From CG2-30-40-21 sp043806395 (GTDB taxonomy: Bacteria > UBA9089 > CG2-30-40-21): a DNA stretch of 10,502 nucleotides. The stretch is from assembly GCA_043806395.1 (NCBI GenBank), contig JAZDHC010000148.1, forward strand, positions 1 to 10,502. The letters run 5' to 3'. The translations under genes were made by a program, and so were the position numbers. How positions within the stretch are numbered: the first letter of the stretch is position 1; every line of letters starts with the position of its first letter. The notes under the pieces are model-generated. The model saw only the letters and a program-made list of their open reading frames with translations, ran no database searches and had not been told where the DNA came from. Of this stretch, positions 6,742 through 10,502 are shown piece by piece.

Positions 6742-7476
6742 CCCCACAACGATAACAAGCAGGATAGAGAATATAACCTGAACGGCATTGAAAGGCTTGT
6801 GCTTCAACATGGGGATATTGCCGTCATAACCCCTTTGAATCATTGCTGTTGTAATATGCTGGCTATGATCAAATGCCTTAAGGATAAGAGAACCTGTAAG
6901 GGTACCAAATGATTCCATCCCACGCCTTATGCTGGAATAGCCAAGCCGATTTTTCTGAGCATGATAGATAACCATTGCATCCTCAAGGAGAACAAAAATA
7001 TACCGGTAGGCAAGCATGAGTATCTCTACAAAGCCCTTTGGCATCCTCATCCATGAAAGGGCTGCCATAAATTCTGTAAATGGCATTGAAAATCCCAGCA
7101 CAATCATTATTGAAACTGCCCCAATAATCCTGCTGGCAATTTGCAAGCCATTCATAAGCCCATCGGTATATCCTGTTATTGTAATACCCCACACCTTTAC
7201 GGAAAACATGACCTCTCCTCCGCAAGATATGAATTTAAGCAATATTATCATACAGGCAATAAAAAGAGGTTCTGAAAATCTAAGGACAAAGACCTTCAAG
7301 GGTATCCGCATCTTCATGCAGAGAAGCAGACAAAGGATTGTTACAAACAATGGAAAGACAAAACCCTCATAGCTCAGGACCATTGCAAGAATGGCAAGAC
7401 TGACGCCAAGTTTTACCCTGGCGTCAATCTGTGAAAGCATGTGGTCTTTTTTGAAATATTCTGAAAATAACTCCAT
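6721..7476 (-). CDS. cbiQ: Cobalt ECF transporter transmembrane T-component CbiQ
   Basis: A 251-residue integral membrane protein that couples ATP hydrolysis by CbiO to movement of the substrate-binding CbiM. Hydrophobic segments lie near residues 22-52, 65-84, 108-130, 148-170 and 232-248. The T-component coupling helices are visible as A173-x3-R177-x-G179 in HAQKNRLGY and A211-x3-R215-G216 in AMIQRGYDG; PKGFVEILMLAYRY (146-159) is also typical. ATG 7476 is 5 nt after the cbiM stop with AAGGA just upstream. The final codons are duplicated 66 bp downstream by the repeat at the cbiO join, but the TAA at 6721-6723 is unaffected and the protein has normal length. Confidence 0.95.
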   Translation of the reverse strand: MELFSEYFKKDHMLSQIDARVKLGVSLAILAMVLSYEGFVFPLFVTILCLLLCMKMRIPLKVFVLRFSEPLFIACMIILLKFISCGGEVMFSVKVWGITITGYTDGLMNGLQIASRIIGAVSIMIVLGFSMPFTEFMAALSWMRMPKGFVEILMLAYRYIFVLLEDAMVIYHAQKNRLGYSSIRRGMESFGTLTGSLILKAFDHSQHITTAMIQRGYDGNIPMLKHKPFNAVQVIFSILLVIVVGVVWKMQ

Positions 7477-7481
7477 AATCC

Positions 7482-8534
7482 TTACACCCGTTGTTCCTCT
7501 CCGTTAGTTTTTGGTGATTTTTCGCTCATTAGCACCCTCCAGCAATATCCACCAATAAACCCTCCAACCGTACCTGCAAGGAGAAAAACAAAGAGAAGCA
7601 AGTCCCCCTGATCAGTATTAATCAATGGCTCTCTTGCTGCTCTGCCATGCTCTTGTGCATATTTTTCAACAACTGATTCATCGACACCTGGCCATTTTGA
7701 TTCCTCTGCAAATGCAGGGGTAAAGGATAACAAAAGCAAGAGAGCCAACAAAAGTGTAGCTACATTCTGTTTTCTGCCTTCAGCCTTCAGCCTTCTGCCT
7801 TCTGCCTCTTTCACCACCCCCATCTTTACAAGCAGCTCTGGACGCTTTTTGTAAAGCAACACAATCATGCCTGCGGTCATGGCACCTTCAAGGATTCCAA
7901 GTGGAAGTTGTGTCGGTATGAAGGCAGCGAGTATCTTCCAGAAAAGGGGCATGAATGGTGAATCCCCCCTTATACCTGAGGTAAGCTCAACAGATGTCGT
8001 CAGATATGTTGCCCAGTCTGCCAGCAAACCTGCCATAAAGCCTGCAATCCAAAGATTAGCCTTTAACGCCCTCAATCCTTTGAAGATAAGGTATCCTGCA
8101 AATGAACCCACAACTCCCATAGAGACAATATCTGCACCCCATGTACTCAATCCACCGTGTGCAAGAAATAGTGCCTGAATGAGCAGTGCCGCAGCAGCAA
8201 TCACCACACTGATAAAAGGTCCAACAAGTATCCCTGATATGGCTGTCCCGCACGGATGAGAGCATGTGCCTGCGGTCGGCACAGGTATGGGCATGCAGGA
8301 GATAATGAAAACAATCGCTGCCATTAGTCCTACGAGTGCCTTAAATGATGGGTCAATACTTGACAATTTCTTCATCCTATACAACCCAAATGCCACAAAT
8401 GGAATGGCAATAGCAAACCAGAAGGCTGCCCAATTAAGTGGCAGTATCCCCTCTGAAATGTGCATGGCATGAGCATCAGTGGTAAGCAATAACCAACAAA
8501 ATAAACTAACACCTAATGTTACAAACCGTTGCAT
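7482..8534 (-). CDS. cbiM: Cobalt ECF transporter substrate-binding membrane protein CbiM with CbiN-like C-terminal extension
   Basis: 350 residues. Residues 1-23 look like a signal peptide ending AHA; cleavage there would expose MHISEG, the N-terminal Met-His that CbiM uses to bind Co2+. Residues about 24-235 are CbiM: TAGTCSHPCG (88-97) with a likely metal-binding His93, LFLAHGGLSTWGADIVSMG (122-140), and IPTQLPLGILEG (206-217). A linker encoded by a heptamer array follows (residues 243-255). Then comes a second hydrophobic signal-like segment (259-277), a soluble stretch, and a final membrane helix ending GGFIGGYCWR (324-333). This topology (two helices around a short periplasmic loop) is that of CbiN, the accessory subunit, so this is probably a CbiMN fusion. 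ATG 8534 is one base after the preceding stop. No separate cbiN is present. Confidence 0.93.
   Translation of the reverse strand: MQRFVTLGVSLFCWLLLTTDAHAMHISEGILPLNWAAFWFAIAIPFVAFGLYRMKKLSSIDPSFKALVGLMAAIVFIISCMPIPVPTAGTCSHPCGTAISGILVGPFISVVIAAAALLIQALFLAHGGLSTWGADIVSMGVVGSFAGYLIFKGLRALKANLWIAGFMAGLLADWATYLTTSVELTSGIRGDSPFMPLFWKILAAFIPTQLPLGILEGAMTAGMIVLLYKKRPELLVKMGVVKEAEGRRLKAEGRKQNVATLLLALLLLLSFTPAFAEESKWPGVDESVVEKYAQEHGRAAREPLINTDQGDLLLFVFLLAGTVGGFIGGYCWRVLMSEKSPKTNGEEQRV
7772..7806. repeat. Heptanucleotide tandem repeat (TTCTGCC/TTCAGCC)5 inside cbiM
   Basis: Five contiguous 7-bp units: TTCTGCC, TTCAGCC, TTCAGCC, TTCTGCC, TTCTGCC, with a degenerate TTCTGTT at 7765-7771. On the coding strand it gives a charged linker (EAEGRRLKAEGRK, residues 243-255). 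A change of one unit would shift the frame and remove the CbiN-like part but leave the CbiM core. Confidence 0.93.
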
Positions 8535-8535
8535 T

Positions 8536-9519
8536 TTACGCCTCCTCCGTCATTTTTAATAACGCATTCACAATAGCCACCGCCACCGAGCTACCGCCCT
8601 TTCTACCAAGTGAGGTGATAAATGGATATTTCATATGCAAAAGCACTTCCTTTGATTCAACAGCCTTGACAAAACCAACAGGTACACCAATAACAAGCTC
8701 AGGTTTGAAATCAGTCCCGATCAATTTCATTGCCTTATAAAGTGCGGTGGGTGCATTACCAATAGCCACAATGCCGATATTCTCCCTTGACCCCAGCTCA
8801 ATGGCAATCTCGCAGCGTGTTTTTTCTGATGCACGGGATTCTTCTTTTACCTCAGGCTCTGACAGACGGCATATCACCCTGCCGCCATATTTTTCAAGAA
8901 GTCCCTTATTTATGCCTGCCTTCACCATCTCCACATCAACAAGGATATTCATCCCGCTTTTTATCGCCCTTATCCCTGCCTCAACCGCCTCCGGGTGGAA
9001 ACGCATATTTCCGGCAAATTCAAAATCACCTGTGGCATGGATAACCCTTTTGACAATCGGCAATTCAATGTTTCTGAAGTTTGTTTCGCCCAGATCCTCA
9101 GTGATTATTTCAAAACTCCTTATCTCTATTTCATGAGGCTTGTATATCTTCACCGGCTTAATATTCTTCATAGCTCTTTCAAGGACAACCTTAGCAAGGT
9201 TTTCATGTACACCGAGTGGCTCTGTCAGGATAAACTCAACATCAGGATATTTTCTCTGTGCCTCACCAATCATCTCCGCAATATCTTCCTCAAAATGTCG
9301 CCCTCTATAGAGAAAGTAAGGGTGAATGATTATTTTTTTTGCCCCTTTTGAAATACAGGCAGAAATAGCATCAAAAAAATCAGGCTTCACAAATTGCAAA
9401 AATCCTATTTCCACCATGGGAATATTTCCTAATTCCTTTACCATTTCTGCCATTTGCTTGAGTGTTTTATTTGCCTCTGTAAGCCTTGAGCCATGCCCTA
9501 ACAGGATTATTGCTTCCAT
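8536..9519 (-). CDS. cbiX-cbiC: Fusion of sirohydrochlorin cobaltochelatase (CbiX) and cobalt-precorrin-8 methylmutase (CbiC)
   Basis: 327 residues from ATG 9519, chosen because GGAGGGAG lies upstream and the CbiX fold begins at MEAIILLGHGSR; an in-frame ATG at 9588 would overlap cobO and add 23 unrelated residues. Residues 1-125 are a short-type CbiX with the metal-site histidines H9 (GHGSR) and H66/H75 (IHPYFLYRGRH); it inserts Co2+ into sirohydrochlorin. Residues about 128-327 are CbiC/CobH, which moves the C-11 methyl group to C-12 to give cobyrinate: the catalytic His is H161 in RVIHATGDFEF. MNILVDVEMVKAGI, GNAPTALY and VIGVPVGFVKAVESKE are typical motifs. The two enzymes act near opposite ends of the corrin pathway, so this is not simple substrate channelling. 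It starts 28 nt after the cobO stop. Confidence 0.94.
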   Translation of the reverse strand: MEAIILLGHGSRLTEANKTLKQMAEMVKELGNIPMVEIGFLQFVKPDFFDAISACISKGAKKIIIHPYFLYRGRHFEEDIAEMIGEAQRKYPDVEFILTEPLGVHENLAKVVLERAMKNIKPVKIYKPHEIEIRSFEIITEDLGETNFRNIELPIVKRVIHATGDFEFAGNMRFHPEAVEAGIRAIKSGMNILVDVEMVKAGINKGLLEKYGGRVICRLSEPEVKEESRASEKTRCEIAIELGSRENIGIVAIGNAPTALYKAMKLIGTDFKPELVIGVPVGFVKAVESKEVLLHMKYPFITSLGRKGGSSVAVAIVNALLKMTEEA

Positions 9520-9547
9520 TTTAATTCTCCCTCCATCATCATATTGC

Positions 9548-10072
9548 CTAATATTCAATCCCTTTTCTGCTCTGAATTCCCATGTCATACGGATGTTTTA
9601 TCATTTGTATCTCGCTTGCCAAATCTGCCTTGTCAATAATTTTTTGAGGCACACCCCTGCCGGTCAGAACTAATTCCAAACCCTCTGGTTTAGCCTCCAA
9701 CACCTCCAACACCTCTTCTTCTCTCAAAAACCCATCACGCATGGAAATGTTTATTTCATCCAATATGAGCAGGTCATACTTATTCTCGCCGTAGAGTTTC
9801 TTGATAAACCCCAATCCATCAAGGCATTCCTTGCGTGTATTCTCAAAGGTTACATCCTTGAAAAAATGTGGATGTTTTTTGGCAAAGCCGAAGATGTCTA
9901 CACCAAGTTTTGCTAAAATCACATGTTCAGTGTCCCCCCATCTTTCTGGTTCTTTATGGAAATAGATATAGCCAACTCGAAGGTTATGCCCTCTTGCCCG
10001 TACCGCAAGCCCAATTGCAGCCGTCGTTTTGCCCTTGCCATTGCCGGTATAAACATGGATTAATCCTTTCAT
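9548..10072 (-). CDS. cobO: Cob(I)yrinic acid a,c-diamide adenosyltransferase (CobO/BtuR/CobA type)
   Basis: 174 residues. It transfers the 5'-deoxyadenosyl group from ATP to the reduced cobalt of corrinoids. Motifs: a P-loop GNGKGKTT at residues 10-17 that binds ATP in the reversed manner typical of this family, LLILDEIN in the middle, ELVLTGRG, and the C-terminal KHPYDMGIQSRKGIEY that matches the BtuR family end. ATG 10072 is chosen because GAAGGAG lies 4 nt upstream and the family sequence starts at MKGLIHVYTG. An in-frame ATG at 10183 would add 37 residues that translate the terminator and riboswitch tail and should be discarded. It is the first gene of the operon, directly behind the riboswitch, and its length is normal for the family. 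Confidence 0.95.
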   Translation of the reverse strand: MKGLIHVYTGNGKGKTTAAIGLAVRARGHNLRVGYIYFHKEPERWGDTEHVILAKLGVDIFGFAKKHPHFFKDVTFENTRKECLDGLGFIKKLYGENKYDLLILDEINISMRDGFLREEEVLEVLEAKPEGLELVLTGRGVPQKIIDKADLASEIQMIKHPYDMGIQSRKGIEY

Positions 10073-10093
10073 GGTACTCCTTCGGGATGACAT

Positions 10094-10136
10094 TGCAAAC
10101 AAAAGCCCCAATCCTTCGCCAAGAAGATTTGGGGCT
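10094..10136 (-). terminator. Rho-independent terminator in the cobO leader (riboswitch expression platform)
   Basis: On the minus strand AGCCCCAAATCTTC pairs with GAAGGATTGGGGCT around a TTGGC loop: 14 positions with one A-A mismatch and one G-T wobble. It is followed at once by TTTTGTTT. It lies between the riboswitch aptamer and the cobO Shine-Dalgarno sequence, where a ligand-controlled attenuator is expected. Confidence 0.88.
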
Positions 10137-10179
10137 ATATTTTTCCCTTTATTTCTTCCCTTGTCAACGAAGGTACTTA

Positions 10180-10275
10180 TCAAAGCAAGTAGTCGACCGG
10201 ACTTAAGAAGTTTCCCCTTCCATTACCGTTGCGTGACAGTGCCTGAATCTCACAGGACTTCCTCTACTTACCCGA
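10180..10275 (-). promoter_or_regulatory. Cobalamin riboswitch (AdoCbl-type aptamer)
   Basis: The minus strand shows the conserved order of B12-box elements: CCTGTGAGATTCAGG (P3 region, compare GGTGnAAnTCC), GGCACTGTCACGCAACGGTAATGG (shown here in description only as the GCTGT-CCGCAACTGTAA-like core), and AAGTCCGGTCGACTACTTGC (compare AGTCaGGAgACCTGC). The closing helix P1 is AAGTAG (10269-10264) with CTACTT (10192-10187). It precedes a terminator and a complete cob/cbi/cobalt-import operon. Several consensus positions are changed, so ligand preference is not certain. Little room for a native promoter remains upstream: the MITE begins only about 16-20 bases away. Confidence 0.88.
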
Positions 10276-10290
10276 ATATTAATTAAATTG

Positions 10291-10476
10291 GTAACTACTC
10301 AGCTATTGTTATTTCAAACACATTTTGAATCAGCCAACTATTCAAAGGGTGTAAGCAAGGCAAAAGGGAAAGGGAAGAGATTAAAGGGAAAATGGAAAAA
10401 GCTGGAAAAAGGGAAAAAAGAAACATAATTCTCTCTCTTTTTTCCCCTTTTTTCTTATTTACACCTGAGTAGTTAC
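10291..10476. mobile_element. 186-bp MITE-like element with 12-bp TIRs and AATTG target duplication
   Basis: The ends are the perfect inverted repeats GTAACTACTCAG (10291-10302) and CTGAGTAGTTAC (10465-10476). The element is flanked by AATTG on both sides (10286-10290 and 10477-10481). It has no coding capacity. Its first 35 bases recur inverted at 105-139, and the 12-bp end recurs at 484-496. The GTAA terminus recalls IS66-family ends, but IS66 makes 8-bp duplications and only 5 bp match here, so the parent transposon is unknown. Confidence 0.7.
10362..10456. repeat. Polypurine / polypyrimidine tract inside the MITE
   Basis: From 10362 to 10423 the plus strand is almost only purines (runs of A and GGG broken by a few T and one C). 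From 10431 to 10456 it is only pyrimidines. The arms 10404-10423 and 10433-10456 are imperfectly self-complementary (GGAAAAAGGGAAAAAAG against CTTTTTTCCCCTTTTTTC) and can form a hairpin. Confidence 0.7.
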
Positions 10477-10502
10477 AATTGGCATCGAGATAAGATACCC
10501 GA

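Noticed and set aside
9520..9588. Extended start of the cbiX-cbiC gene at 9588
   Set aside because: It would overlap cobO and add residues outside the CbiX fold; ATG 9519 has GGAGGGAG upstream.
10073..10183. N-terminal extension of cobO from an ATG at 10183
   Set aside because: It translates the riboswitch tail and terminator, has no family similarity, and a good Shine-Dalgarno sequence precedes the ATG at 10072.

Overview
The window reads as part of a bacterial chromosome. A cobalamin (vitamin B12) biosynthesis and cobalt-uptake operon runs entirely on the minus strand, and a two-gene putative defence module and many short repeats have been inserted into it. The cobalt-early (anaerobic) enzymes CbiX, CbiC and CbiD together with the CbiMQO importer point to an anaerobic or facultative Gram-negative-type bacterium. 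The repeat-rich background suggests a Nitrospirota-, deltaproteobacterial- or candidate-phylum-like environmental genome. The taxonomic placement is a guess; the pathway assignment is not.

Region by region, following transcription from right to left. At 10291-10476 lies a 186-bp MITE-like element with 12-bp terminal inverted repeats and a 5-bp AATTG target duplication. Directly downstream of it are a cobalamin riboswitch (about 10180-10275) and a Rho-independent terminator (10094-10136) that control the operon: cobO (9548-10072), a cbiX-cbiC fusion (8536-9519), cbiM with a CbiN-like C-terminal extension (7482-8534), cbiQ (6721-7476) and cbiO (5831-6736). CbiMQO imports Co2+, CbiX inserts it into sirohydrochlorin, CbiD and CbiC act within the corrin ring pathway, and CobO adenosylates the corrinoid. 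When B12 is plentiful the riboswitch should close the whole set.

Between cbiO and cbiD (about 1601-5830) sits an AT-richer cassette with its own near-consensus sigma-70-type promoter. It holds an 876-residue PHP phosphoesterase/SMC-like ATPase (TrlF-like) and, overlapping it by 4 nt, a 390-residue AlbA_2 (Schlafen-type)/GHKL ATPase-like protein. This pair is the best candidate for an uncharacterised system, probably genome defence. A 130-bp palindromic element sits exactly at the stop codon of the second gene.

cbiD (510-1600) is complete at both ends but broken by a (CAGTTGA)4 heptanucleotide array. Two or five copies would keep the frame open; the four copies seen here do not. A second heptamer array lies in cbiM, at the join between its CbiM and CbiN-like domains, and heptad units also build the palindrome at 1711-1842. 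At the left end (1-509) there is no intact gene: a fragment resembling a large fibronectin-like surface protein, a 9-bp repeat cluster, and two further copies of the CTGAGTAGTTAC sequence that bounds the right-hand MITE.
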